Shown here: piece by piece, positions 1-5,958 of the stretch
How positions within the stretch are numbered: the stretch's first letter is position 1
Layout: each line of letters starts with the position of its first letter
Assembly: GCA_002298925.1 (NCBI GenBank)
Contig: DBMM01000070.1
Location: 1 to 7,351 of the forward strand
Reading direction: 5' to 3'
Source: Geobacter sp. UBA698
GTDB taxonomy: Bacteria; Desulfobacterota; Desulfuromonadia; Geobacterales; Pseudopelobacteraceae
Length of the DNA stretch: 7,351 nt
Program-made: the position numbers and the translations under genes
The notes under the pieces: model-generated
What the model saw: the letters and a program-made list of their open reading frames with translations, nothing else
The model's database searches: none
What the model was told of the DNA's origin: nothing

Positions 1-258
1 CCCGAAAGCCCCAACTTTCCCCGTGGGGCACAGGGGTTCGCTCCATTGCCACAAAAACGGTTTGCGTTTCCGAGCATTGTTGTCGCGAGCAGCAATGACC
101 CTTACGCCAGTCTCGATTTCGACAAAGGTTGCGCCGAACTGTGGGGCAGCCGTTTCATAACCATCGGTGATGCCGGGCATATCAATACTGATAGCGGTCA
201 TGGGGAATGGCCCGAGGGCTTCGCAATTTTGGAGACGCTTCTAGAAGAGCGTCTCTAA
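1..258 (+). CDS. RBBP9/YdeN-family alpha/beta serine hydrolase, C-terminal part (5' end outside window)
   Basis: The reading frame is open from the first base of the window to the TAA at 256-258, giving 85 visible residues, so the gene starts upstream. The TTG at 46 lies inside the protein and is not a start. The sequence matches the C-terminal half of the small RBBP9/YdeN hydrolases. PFPSIVVAS-type strand residues are followed by SSNDPY, whose Asp (visible residue 33) is the expected acid of the triad. GHINTDSG supplies the expected catalytic His (visible residue 60), and a final WPEG...LL helix follows. The nucleophilic Ser in its GxSxG motif must lie outside the window. Members are small (roughly 180-200 residues) cytosolic serine hydrolases with mostly unknown natural substrates. 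The gene is followed by a 233-bp gap and does not appear coupled to the transporter downstream. Family assignment is firm; substrate is unknown. Confidence 0.85.
   Translation, partial: PESPNFPRGAQGFAPLPQKRFAFPSIVVASSNDPYASLDFDKGCAELWGSRFITIGDAGHINTDSGHGEWPEGFAILETLLEERL
232..255 (+). other. Hairpin overlapping the end of the hydrolase gene
   Basis: GAGACGCT (232-239) and AGCGTCTC (248-255) form a perfect 8-bp stem with an 8-nt loop that ends directly before the last two bases of the stop codon. No T-run follows, so it is not a standard intrinsic terminator. It could protect the 3' end of the mRNA or be a chance product of the Leu-Glu-Glu codons. Confidence 0.3.
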
Positions 259-419
259 CGATACTACGTGCAATCACCCAGATAAGTGTCTCCAATTGTA
301 GGGTTTTGAATTTCCTTGCGTCTTTCGCATCGTTTCGTGAGTCTATGTTTTAATTTTGTGTTGTATCGTTCGTTCCCCAACCTTTTTATTCCTTCAGATC
401 CGGCTCCAATCATATTCAG

Positions 420-448
420 TTTCCATTTTTCCGTTTAGTGGCTATAAA
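420..448 (+). promoter_or_regulatory. Candidate sigma-70-type promoter for the MFS gene
   Basis: TTTCCA (420-425, 4/6 match to the -35 consensus) and TATAAA (443-448, 5/6 match to the -10 consensus) are separated by 17 bp. Transcription would start near 455, leaving a leader of roughly 37 nt before the ATG at 492. This is the best such pair I see in the 259-491 gap. The gap is AT-rich, so chance matches are likely. Confidence 0.35.
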
Positions 449-491
449 TGGCTCATGACATGCAGGATACCACTCCATACGGGCAATTATC

Positions 492-1760
492 ATGAGTGAT
501 CAGAGCCTAGTCAGGCAGCGCTGGCTCCTCTTTACTTCTCTGGCGTTAATGTACATTCTGGTCTACTTCTACCGCATTTCGCTGGCAGTCGTGGCTGGCG
601 ACATTTCCCGCGATCTACGGCTCAGTCCCCAGCAACTCGGCGCACTCTCCAGTGTTCTCTTCTACGTTTATGCCGTGACTCAGCTCCCGTTGGGGCCGAT
701 GATCGACCGACTCGGCGGTCGCATGGTAATCAGCGCTTTCGGCGTGTTGACCTCCATCGGCGGTATTCTCTTCTCTCAGGCGGATAGCCTGATTGTTGCC
801 ATGACGGCGCGGGTACTGATCGGTATCGGCACTGCCTCGGTGCTGATGGCCACTCTTGCCATATTCAGTCACTGGTTTGCAAAGCAGCATTTTGGAAAAG
901 TTTCCAGTTACATGGTGGCGATCGGTAATCTGGGCAATCTTTCCGCTACAGCTCCCTTTGCTTTGGCTGTAGCAGCAATTGGCTGGCGTTCCTCGTTCCT
1001 GGTGATTGGTCTGATTCAGGTTCTGGCAACATTGCTGGTATTTGGCTTGGTGCGGGATCGTCCGCCCGGCCCTCCCTCCGGTTCGGATGTGGATGAAAAG
1101 AAACTGGTCGAGTCGCTCGGCATGCTGGCTGCCTGGAAAGAAATCTTCGGCAATCGCGACTTCCTGTTATTAGGGGCGATTTCTTTTGCCTGGTACGGCA
1201 ATTACCTGGCTTTGCAGGGATTGTGGGGCGGGCCGTATCTGATGCAGGTGCTGCACCTTTCACGTCAGGCAACCGGGCATATGCTGATGTTTACGTCGCT
1301 TGGTTTTATCGCCGGCAGTATGGTAAACGATGCCATTGCCCGGCGTGTTTTCAAATCCTACAAAAAGACCCTCCTGGTCGGACAGATCCTGTTGTTCATC
1401 CTCATGTCCGTTTTTCTGCTGTTGGCCGATGCATTGCCGCATTCGCTCCTGACGGTACTCTTCTTCGCCATTGGTCTTGCAGTATCCAGTGGCGTGATGA
1501 TTTACCCCATCATCCGCTCCATGTTCCCCTTGCGCATTGTGGGTACGGCCCTGACGTCGCTCAACTATTGCGTATTGCTGGGCGCTGCGGTAACCCAGCA
1601 GATCATGGGGGTGATCATCGGCTCCTTCAAACCTGTTGCCGCGGGTGCTCCACCACAGGCTTTCCAAGCCGCGTTCAGCTTTCCGGTCATCGGATTGGCT
1701 GTAACCATCGTGATGTTCCTGTTTGCTCGGGATTATTCGGATATCGGGAGTAGGCGATGA
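492..1760 (+). CDS. Major facilitator superfamily (MFS) transporter
   Basis: A 422-residue inner-membrane protein, the normal length for a 12-helix MFS carrier, probably moving a small organic solute with or against a proton gradient. The loop between helices 2 and 3 carries the MFS motif A, here GPMIDRLGGRM at about residues 68-78. A degenerate copy, GSMVNDAIARRV, sits at about 275-286 in the second half, reflecting the two-fold repeat. Hydrophobic helices alternate along the whole chain. A hydrophilic central loop (about 188-220, with PPGPPSGSDVDEKK) separates the two six-helix halves. The opening MYILVYFYRISLAVV and the LWGGPYL segment (244-250) resemble uncharacterised carboxylate/sugar-phosphate-type MFS groups, but the substrate cannot be read from this. 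The ATG has only a weak purine-rich upstream site (GGGCAA), yet the N-terminus fits the family. It stands alone, convergent with the oxidoreductase gene. An ATGA at its stop opens a 64-codon frame that looks spurious. Confidence 0.92.
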   Translation: MSDQSLVRQRWLLFTSLALMYILVYFYRISLAVVAGDISRDLRLSPQQLGALSSVLFYVYAVTQLPLGPMIDRLGGRMVISAFGVLTSIGGILFSQADSLIVAMTARVLIGIGTASVLMATLAIFSHWFAKQHFGKVSSYMVAIGNLGNLSATAPFALAVAAIGWRSSFLVIGLIQVLATLLVFGLVRDRPPGPPSGSDVDEKKLVESLGMLAAWKEIFGNRDFLLLGAISFAWYGNYLALQGLWGGPYLMQVLHLSRQATGHMLMFTSLGFIAGSMVNDAIARRVFKSYKKTLLVGQILLFILMSVFLLLADALPHSLLTVLFFAIGLAVSSGVMIYPIIRSMFPLRIVGTALTSLNYCVLLGAAVTQQIMGVIIGSFKPVAAGAPPQAFQAAFSFPVIGLAVTIVMFLFARDYSDIGSRR

Positions 1761-1801
1761 GAACTCAATGCCCAAGACTATCACCCGATAAAATCGCTGA
1801 T

Positions 1802-1856
1802 CAGCCTCTTTTGAAATATGGCGGAAATAGGGGGATATTTTTCAAGGCAGCCTCTT
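1802..1856. repeat. 9-bp direct repeats flanking an imperfect inverted repeat
   Basis: CAGCCTCTT occurs at 1802-1810 and again at 1848-1856. Between them, TTGAAATAT (1811-1819) faces ATATTTTTCAA (1835-1845), which pairs with a two-base bulge. The layout resembles a tiny insertion with duplicated target. It also resembles the degraded C-rich/G-rich intergenic repeats whose translation gives LFPPYFKRG-like strings. It may be chance. Confidence 0.3.
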
Positions 1857-1910
1857 GGATAGTTTTTAATCCCTTTTCCCGGGGGGGATGCACGTTGTTA
1901 TCGTCGTTCA

Positions 1911-1947
1911 CCCATAGGCCTGCTGGCCGGGCCAGCAGGCCTATGGG
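1911..1947. repeat. 37-nt near-perfect palindrome (18-bp arms, 1-nt centre)
   Basis: The left arm 1911-1928 (CCCATAGGCCTGCTGGCC) is the exact reverse complement of the right arm 1930-1947, with a single G at 1929 between them. Allowing for a small loop, this gives a very stable 16-17-bp GC-rich RNA hairpin from either strand. It lies between converging genes, where bidirectional terminators are common. However, the + strand side continues ATAAAAACC and the - strand side continues TGAACGACG, so neither has the T-run expected of an intrinsic terminator. It may block transcription or stabilise 3' ends by structure alone, or be a REP-like repeat. Confidence 0.85.
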
Positions 1948-1962
1948 ATAAAAACCTTCCTC

Positions 1963-2114
1963 AGCAGGATGTTGAAAAACTCGGCCTATTTGCTGATTTT
2001 GTGAAAAGAGACCTCCAAATTTCGTCCACAATCGACAATAATTTTGTCAGAAGGGCTTGGTAGTCCTTAAATTCGTCATTTCTAGGATCGAAAATAGTTT
2101 TTCAACATCCTGCT
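1963..2114. mobile_element. MITE-like 152-bp element with 18-bp terminal inverted repeats
   Basis: AGCAGGATGTTGAAAAAC (1963-1980) and its exact reverse complement (2097-2114) bound a 116-bp core that is AT-rich and has no coding potential. Perfect 18-bp termini around a short non-coding core are the structure of a miniature inverted-repeat element mobilised by a transposase elsewhere. I see no convincing target-site duplication: the left flank is CCTC and the right flank is AGAA. The right end overlaps the TAG stop codon (2113-2115) of the minus-strand oxidoreductase gene, so the element lies against or inside the 3' end of that gene. It could alternatively be a dispersed intergenic repeat or a long-range hairpin involved in termination. 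Confidence 0.6.
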
Positions 2115-3843
2115 AGAAGTTCCAGAACTCGTCAATTTCCTCATCGGTGAAATCCCAGACGACGTTGTGCGGGGCTATCGGCTCGTAGGAGAAGAACTCC
2201 GGCAGACGGTCATGTGCATTGTTAAAACCGGCCTTGTTGTTGAATTCATGCTCGAGCTTGAGAATTTTTTTGCCCAAGGCAATGAAGTCGTCAACGGTAA
2301 ATGCAACGCCGAAACGGGCTCCGATCATGTCAGTCAGGGCTGGCAGGCATTCCGGAATGTCGAGGGCCGGGAAAGCCACGAAGATACACATGCCGGTGGA
2401 GTCGATAGCGGTGGTCGCTATCTGCAGGTTGCGTGAGAGTTCTACTTGCCCCTCTTTCTTGAGCGGATCAAGATAACCGCCGCAGTTGAGGATATTGGTT
2501 GCGATGGCATAACCGGCGGTGTGGTCGGCTCCCATGGTGCTGGTGGCATAGGTGATGCCGATGCCTTTGATGGCGCGGGGGTCGTAGGCAGGAATGCTCT
2601 GGTTCTTTACGATTGGCACGCGGGTGAGACCGTAGGCGCGGCCAACCGAACCCGCGCCGTTTCCGAGGATGCGGCCGAGCGGCGTACCTTTGCTGATTTC
2701 ATCGGTGAGCAGTCGCAGTACACCGGCACCGTCGCCAAAGGGAATGATTCCCGCTTCCATTGCCACTCCGAACATGACCGCAGTTTCGATGGAGTCAACG
2801 CCGATGTCGTCCATGATATTGTCGGCTTTCGCGATGATATCCAGGTCGTCGATGCAACAGTCTGCACCGAGTCCCCAGATCGTTTCGTACTCGAAGCCGG
2901 AGGACAGATAGCCGCCGTTCCGGTCCGGATAAACCTGTGAGCATTGAATAATACAGCCGGCATGGCAACCATGTTTCGGTTTGCCACCGCGCGCGACGAT
3001 GTTGTCACGCATGGTTTCACCTGAAATCTTGTCATGCGCTGTGTACTGGCCGCTTGTGAAATTACGGGTCGGCAGCCCGCCGGCCTCGTTGATGATGTTC
3101 ACCAGCACATTGGTGCCATACGTCGGGAGTGCTTGGCCGCTGACCGGGTGGTCCAGCAGCGCCTTGGCGAAGGTCTTTGCGGCGATCTTGAATTTGTCTG
3201 GATCGGCGAGTTTGACACCAGGCGCGCCTTCAGCGTCTATGGTGATGAATTTGATCTTCTTGGAACCCATGACTGCGCCGAGACCGCCGCGGCCGTGGCT
3301 GCGGATTTTGCTGTCCGGGTCCTTTACCGAGATATTGGCCGACAACATTCTGAATTCACCGGCAATGCCGATGGTCAGGATGCCGGTACTTTTGCCTAGT
3401 CTCGCCTCAACCGCTTCTATGACGGCAAAATTGTTTTTGCCGACCAGTTCAGTTTCTTCCCGGATAGCGATACCATCCTTGTTTACGTGGAGGTTGAACC
3501 ACGTGTCTCTCTTTGGCAGTCCCTCGATGATTAGTGCCTTGATGCCGAGCCGCGCCAAAAGTTGTGCCGAGGTGCCGCCGGAGTTGCTTTCGTTGATGCC
3601 CTCGGTAAGGGGGCTCTTGCCTCCTGCAGAGAGGCGTCCGGACTGAACTGACGGGGTGCCGGTGAGAATGCCCGGTGCAAACACCAGCTTGTTGTTTGGT
3701 CCAAGGGGATGACAGGTCGGTGGAACTTCAGCAGCCACGATGGTTGACGTCAATCCGCGACCACCCAGCAAAGCCCATTCTTCCGGAACATCTTCCTGTT
3801 TAACTGTCATGTCGGTCATGTTTACGCGATAGATATTTTCCAT
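2113..3843 (-). CDS. Aldehyde:ferredoxin oxidoreductase family tungsten/molybdenum enzyme
   Basis: Family members oxidise aldehydes to carboxylic acids in the cytoplasm, with a bis-pterin tungsten (or molybdenum) centre and one [4Fe-4S] cluster passing electrons to ferredoxin. With the start chosen here the protein has 576 residues, close to the usual size of about 600. GGRGL (27-31) and RLSAGGKSPLTEG (70-82) belong to the N-terminal cofactor-binding domain. CHAGCIIQC gives Cys293, 297 and 301, with Cys486 in DSTGMC as the fourth cluster ligand. Two pterin-contact motifs of DxxGxD/C type are present, DDIGVD (345-350) and DSTGMC (481-486). YDPRAIKGIG and GADHT (His441) are also family hallmarks. 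The first cluster spacing is CX3C, not the CX2C of the Pyrococcus enzyme; I recall this variant from a bacterial branch. The ATG at 3843 is preferred for its strong Shine-Dalgarno site; in-frame ATGs at 3861 and 3897 would add 6 or 18 poorly matching residues. No cofactor or ferredoxin genes adjoin it. The stop lies in the repeat element at 1963-2114. The substrate aldehyde is unknown. Confidence 0.93.
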   Translation of the reverse strand: MENIYRVNMTDMTVKQEDVPEEWALLGGRGLTSTIVAAEVPPTCHPLGPNNKLVFAPGILTGTPSVQSGRLSAGGKSPLTEGINESNSGGTSAQLLARLGIKALIIEGLPKRDTWFNLHVNKDGIAIREETELVGKNNFAVIEAVEARLGKSTGILTIGIAGEFRMLSANISVKDPDSKIRSHGRGGLGAVMGSKKIKFITIDAEGAPGVKLADPDKFKIAAKTFAKALLDHPVSGQALPTYGTNVLVNIINEAGGLPTRNFTSGQYTAHDKISGETMRDNIVARGGKPKHGCHAGCIIQCSQVYPDRNGGYLSSGFEYETIWGLGADCCIDDLDIIAKADNIMDDIGVDSIETAVMFGVAMEAGIIPFGDGAGVLRLLTDEISKGTPLGRILGNGAGSVGRAYGLTRVPIVKNQSIPAYDPRAIKGIGITYATSTMGADHTAGYAIATNILNCGGYLDPLKKEGQVELSRNLQIATTAIDSTGMCIFVAFPALDIPECLPALTDMIGARFGVAFTVDDFIALGKKILKLEHEFNNKAGFNNAHDRLPEFFSYEPIAPHNVVWDFTDEEIDEFWNF

Positions 3844-3848
3844 GATGC

Positions 3849-3854
3849 TCTCCT
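3849..3854 (-). promoter_or_regulatory. Strong ribosome binding site that decides the oxidoreductase start
   Basis: On the minus strand AGGAGA lies 5 nt upstream of the ATG at 3843-3841, an almost ideal Shine-Dalgarno sequence and spacing. The next upstream in-frame ATG (3861) has only GGAG at a short 4-nt distance, and the one at 3897 has no purine-rich site. This favours MENIYRVN... as the true N-terminus. Confidence 0.75.
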
Positions 3855-3887
3855 TTTTCATAGTACTCCGCTTCTGGCGGATATGAC

Positions 3888-3902
3888 TCCTTTTCAAAAG
3901 GA
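3888..3902. promoter_or_regulatory. Short palindrome upstream of the oxidoreductase gene (possible operator)
   Basis: TCCTTTT-C-AAAAGGA is a perfect 7-bp inverted repeat about 45 bp upstream of the oxidoreductase start codon. Its position in the leader or promoter and its symmetry fit a repressor site. No regulator family is suggested by the sequence. Confidence 0.3.
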
Positions 3903-4112
3903 AGGTTCGTCGTTTCCAACGAAACCTGTTGCCCGCACGCCATGAGAACCATTCCTTTCAGGCTGTACGGCCCGGAAATCTATTCAAAGTATTGATTGGT
4001 GGAAAATGGAAAAGTGAAAACTTTTTGCTAGTGGATAATTTCGTGAGCTTTTGCGCCTGCAACGGAACCTCTTTCTCCTCTGGTGGACAAATACATTCGG
4101 AACGGATAGCAG

Positions 4113-4143
4113 AGACGCATCGCCATGCGTCTTTTGTTGTTTT
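4113..4143 (+). terminator. Rho-independent terminator, with no gene upstream on the same strand
   Basis: AGACGCAT (4113-4120) pairs perfectly with ATGCGTCT (4125-4132) around a 4-nt loop CGCC. It is followed directly by a T-rich run (TTTTGTTGTTTTG, overlapping the end of the stem). This is the standard layout of an intrinsic terminator for rightward transcription. Nothing coded on the + strand for more than 2 kb upstream would need it, so it may end a small RNA or an antisense transcript starting between about 3900 and 4100. Read leftward it has no T-run. Confidence 0.65.
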
Positions 4144-4319
4144 GGGCGATTATGTAGATTATACCATGGTTTGCACGATGCTGTAGGTCGAGTGGCGGAG
4201 AAGGTGGTCACCGGCGTATTGCGTTTGTTTCCATTTTAGAAACCAGTGTTGCAAGCATTCCGGTGGTTGCCCTGGTCCGGGGTGTGAAATGAATCTATCG
4301 AACATGAAGCATCGCGGGT

Positions 4320-4347
4320 TTGACAAGGTTTGGTGCTATTGTAACCT
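4320..4347 (+). promoter_or_regulatory. Candidate promoter for the carotenoid oxygenase gene
   Basis: A perfect TTGACA -35 box (4320-4325) is followed after 16 bp by TAACCT (4342-4347), a poor 3/6 match to the -10 consensus. The predicted start would be near 4354, giving a leader of only about 20 nt that still includes the GGGAG ribosome binding site (4368-4372). A strong -35 with a weak -10 is compatible with activator-dependent expression. Confidence 0.4.
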
Positions 4348-4376
4348 TTTGAAAGACGTACTAAAGCGGGAGATGC

Positions 4377-5924
4377 ATGTACACACGCCGTGATTTCATG
4401 AAACTGGTGGGTGGGGCTGGCCTAACCCTGGCTTTGCCGGGGTGTGCCATAAGCCCACCGCTCAATAAAGATATCTTCCCTGATTTCGGGGACAAGGCTC
4501 ACCCTTATTTTGGGCTTGTCACCTCCCTGCACAAGGAACATGATTACGAAGCCCGTATCGAGGGTACAGTGCCATCTGAGCTGCGCGGCGTCTTCTACCG
4601 TATCGGCCCGGGCCTGTTCGATCGGGGTGGGCTGCGCCGCCGCTCGGTTCTCGACGGAGACGGAATGGTTCAATCTTTCACGTTCCACGACAAGGGAGTG
4701 CGTTACAGAAACCGGTTTGTGCGGACGAAACGGTATGTGGAGGAAGAAGCTGCCGGAAGATTCCTGTATCCGACCTGGTGCACCCAGGCGCCGGGAGGCT
4801 TTTTCGCTAATTTCTGGAAGGCCGGGGCGGTAACGAGCCAGGCAGGAGTTACTGTTTACCGGATTGACAACCGGCTCTATGCTTTTGACGAAGGAAGTCT
4901 TCCGTACGAACTGGACCCTGTGACACTTGCAACAGTGGGGGAAACCAGCTTCGGACTTCCTCATGATATGACTACCTATGCTGCCCACTCCAAAGTCGAT
5001 CCGAAAAATGGCGACTGGCTCCATTTCGGAATTCGATTTGGCCCGGAACCTCGCCTCCATATCACGATTTTCAGCCGCGATGGGAAACTACGAAGCCACC
5101 GTTTTTTCCACATGCCCAGGTACGTTTATATGCATGACTGGTTTGTCACTGACCGTTACCTTGTTTTCAATTTTCAGCCATTGGAAATACATTTTTGGGG
5201 CTTTCTCCTGGGGATGCGGAGCATGGTCGAGTCGTTGCGCTGGAAGCCGGGGGAAGGAAATCTACTCATGGTGGTGGAACGGGAGGGAAACGCCAAGCCC
5301 CTTTTCCTCGAATCCCCTGCCCGGTTCATGTGGCACGGCGTGAACGCCTACACTGAAGAGGGGAGAATTATCGCCGATTTTATCGGCTACGACACTCCCG
5401 ATCACCTTCGCAATACCGATTCCGCTCCTTTTGCCGTCATGAGGGGTGAGGAGGGAGAACATTATGATACCGGCAAGGTCCGCCGTTATGTGATTGACTT
5501 GGAGCAGAGGAAGATCAAGGAAGAGTTTATTGCGGGTGAAAATGTTGAATGGCCCCGGATCAACGCGCATCACTTATGCAATCGCTATCGATTCGCTTAC
5601 ATGGCCGAGGGTCGTCCAGGGGCATTTTTCTGGTCAGTCGTAAAACGACTCGACATCAAGACAGGAAAGAGCACGAGGTTTGATTTCGGAAAGACGGAGT
5701 TTTGCAGTGAGCCGGTTTTTATCCCGCTCCCCGGAAGAATCTACGAATCCTTGGATAGCGTGGAACCGGGGGGGGTTGTGACGGAAGTGTACGACAGCAG
5801 GAGCAGAACAAGTTACCTGGCTGTACTGCGGGCGGAGAAATTGTCCCACGGGCCGTTGGCTAAAATTCATCTGACTCATCATGCGCCGTTCAGCTACCAC
5901 GGATGGTGGAACGCCGGGAATTGA
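4377..5924 (+). CDS. Carotenoid cleavage oxygenase with Tat/lipoprotein signal
   Basis: A 515-residue member of the carotenoid oxygenase (RPE65/lignostilbene dioxygenase) family, non-heme Fe(II) enzymes that use O2 to split a double bond in carotenoids, apocarotenoids or stilbenes. All four iron-binding histidines are visible in standard contexts: His204 (YAAHSKVDP), His253 (YMHDWFVTD), His320 (MWHGVNAYTE) and His508 (SYHGWW). The family opening is also clear (IEGTVPSELRGVFYRIGPG, then LDGDGMV at 92-98 and NRFVRTKRY), as are the acidic second-shell contexts EWPRIN and SEPVFIP. The N-terminus is unusual: TRRDFMKL (residues 3-10) is a twin-arginine motif, followed by a hydrophobic stretch and the lipobox LPGC with Cys23. 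This predicts Tat export as a folded iron protein and lipid anchoring at Cys23. The length (about 490 after cleavage) is normal. The start ATG has GGGAG 4 nt upstream. The gene is alone on its strand and ends at a terminator. The substrate cannot be told. Confidence 0.93.
   Translation: MYTRRDFMKLVGGAGLTLALPGCAISPPLNKDIFPDFGDKAHPYFGLVTSLHKEHDYEARIEGTVPSELRGVFYRIGPGLFDRGGLRRRSVLDGDGMVQSFTFHDKGVRYRNRFVRTKRYVEEEAAGRFLYPTWCTQAPGGFFANFWKAGAVTSQAGVTVYRIDNRLYAFDEGSLPYELDPVTLATVGETSFGLPHDMTTYAAHSKVDPKNGDWLHFGIRFGPEPRLHITIFSRDGKLRSHRFFHMPRYVYMHDWFVTDRYLVFNFQPLEIHFWGFLLGMRSMVESLRWKPGEGNLLMVVEREGNAKPLFLESPARFMWHGVNAYTEEGRIIADFIGYDTPDHLRNTDSAPFAVMRGEEGEHYDTGKVRRYVIDLEQRKIKEEFIAGENVEWPRINAHHLCNRYRFAYMAEGRPGAFFWSVVKRLDIKTGKSTRFDFGKTEFCSEPVFIPLPGRIYESLDSVEPGGVVTEVYDSRSRTSYLAVLRAEKLSHGPLAKIHLTHHAPFSYHGWWNAGN
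4383..4445 (+). other. Twin-arginine signal with lipobox (residues 3-23 of the carotenoid oxygenase)
   Basis: The encoded segment has T-R-R-D-F-M-K at residues 3-9, close to the S/T-R-R-x-F-L-K Tat consensus. A modest hydrophobic core VGGAGLTLAL (11-20) and then L-P-G-C (20-23) follow, with Cys23 as the expected lipidation site. Residues after Cys23 are A-I-S-P-P, with no Asp at +2, which argues against simple inner-membrane retention if the enterobacterial sorting rule applies. Confidence 0.75.
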
Positions 5925-5936
5925 CTCCAAATTGTT

Positions 5937-5948
5937 GAAGTTAACTTC
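5937..5948. repeat. 12-bp perfect palindrome GAAGTTAACTTC
   Basis: A self-complementary 12-mer with no spacer lies in the short gap between the carotenoid oxygenase stop and the ABC ATPase stop. It is too short for a firm role and could be chance. Confidence 0.3.
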
Positions 5949-5958
5949 GGGGGCTTCC

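Larger units (their letters stand above)
1761..2112. other. Repeat-rich gap between convergent genes, no coding sequence
   Basis: This 352-bp stretch between the MFS stop and the oxidoreductase stop holds no believable gene. From left to right it contains: a 9-bp direct repeat CAGCCTCTT (1802-1810 and 1848-1856) flanking an imperfect inverted repeat TTGAAATAT / ATATTTTTCAA; a C-run/G-run junction (1871-1888); the 37-nt palindrome at 1911-1947; and most of the 152-bp inverted-repeat element at 1963-2114. No standard hairpin plus T-run terminator is visible for either converging gene. Confidence 0.7.
3844..4376. other. Divergent intergenic region between oxidoreductase and carotenoid oxygenase genes
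   Basis: This 533-bp region separates two genes read in opposite directions and should hold both promoters. I see the ribosome binding site for the leftward gene, a 15-bp palindrome (3888-3902), a small GTTTC/GAAAC inverted repeat (3912-3925), an intrinsic terminator on the + strand (4113-4143) and a candidate promoter for the rightward gene (4320-4347). Open frames here (for example 3929-4186) give compositionally odd peptides without recognisable features and lack good start sites, so I call no protein. I could not find a convincing leftward promoter or a riboswitch. Confidence 0.6.

Noticed and set aside
1223..1753. 176-codon + strand frame inside the MFS gene, and similar long frames antisense to the oxidoreductase gene
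   Set aside because: These are alternative-frame shadows of well-supported genes and show no protein family features of their own.
1757..1951. 64-codon + strand frame overlapping the MFS stop by ATGA, as a coupled small gene
   Set aside because: The peptide has no recognisable features and its end is encoded by the palindrome at 1911-1947; composition looks like translated intergenic repeat.
1801..2031. 76-codon minus-strand frame in the convergent gap
   Set aside because: It runs through the palindrome and the left end of the inverted-repeat element and ends in an LFPPYFKRG-like string typical of translated non-coding repeats.
2097..2114. Right inverted repeat as a simple terminator of the oxidoreductase transcript
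   Set aside because: On the minus strand it is followed by the core of the element, its partner arm is 116 nt away, and no T-run follows that partner; a mobile-element end explains it better.
3844..3897. Longer oxidoreductase start at 3897 or 3861
   Set aside because: The extra residues (KRSHIRQKRSTMKKESI) do not look like the family N-terminus, and the best ribosome binding site is the one for the ATG at 3843.
3844..4020. Molybdenum or tungsten cofactor riboswitch in the leader of the oxidoreductase gene
   Set aside because: I looked for the multi-stem layout of a Moco/Tuco-type RNA on the minus strand and saw only short isolated inverted repeats; a covariance-model search would settle it.
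4167..4182. Possible sigma-54 promoter (GG-N10-GC spacing, TGGTTTGCACGATGCT) upstream of the oxygenase gene
   Set aside because: Only the GG/GC core and part of the -12 element match; the conserved CAC after TGG is missing and the site is about 200 bp from the start codon.
3929..4186. 85-codon + strand frame in the divergent gap
   Set aside because: No ribosome binding site, no family resemblance, and it crosses the intrinsic terminator at 4113-4143.
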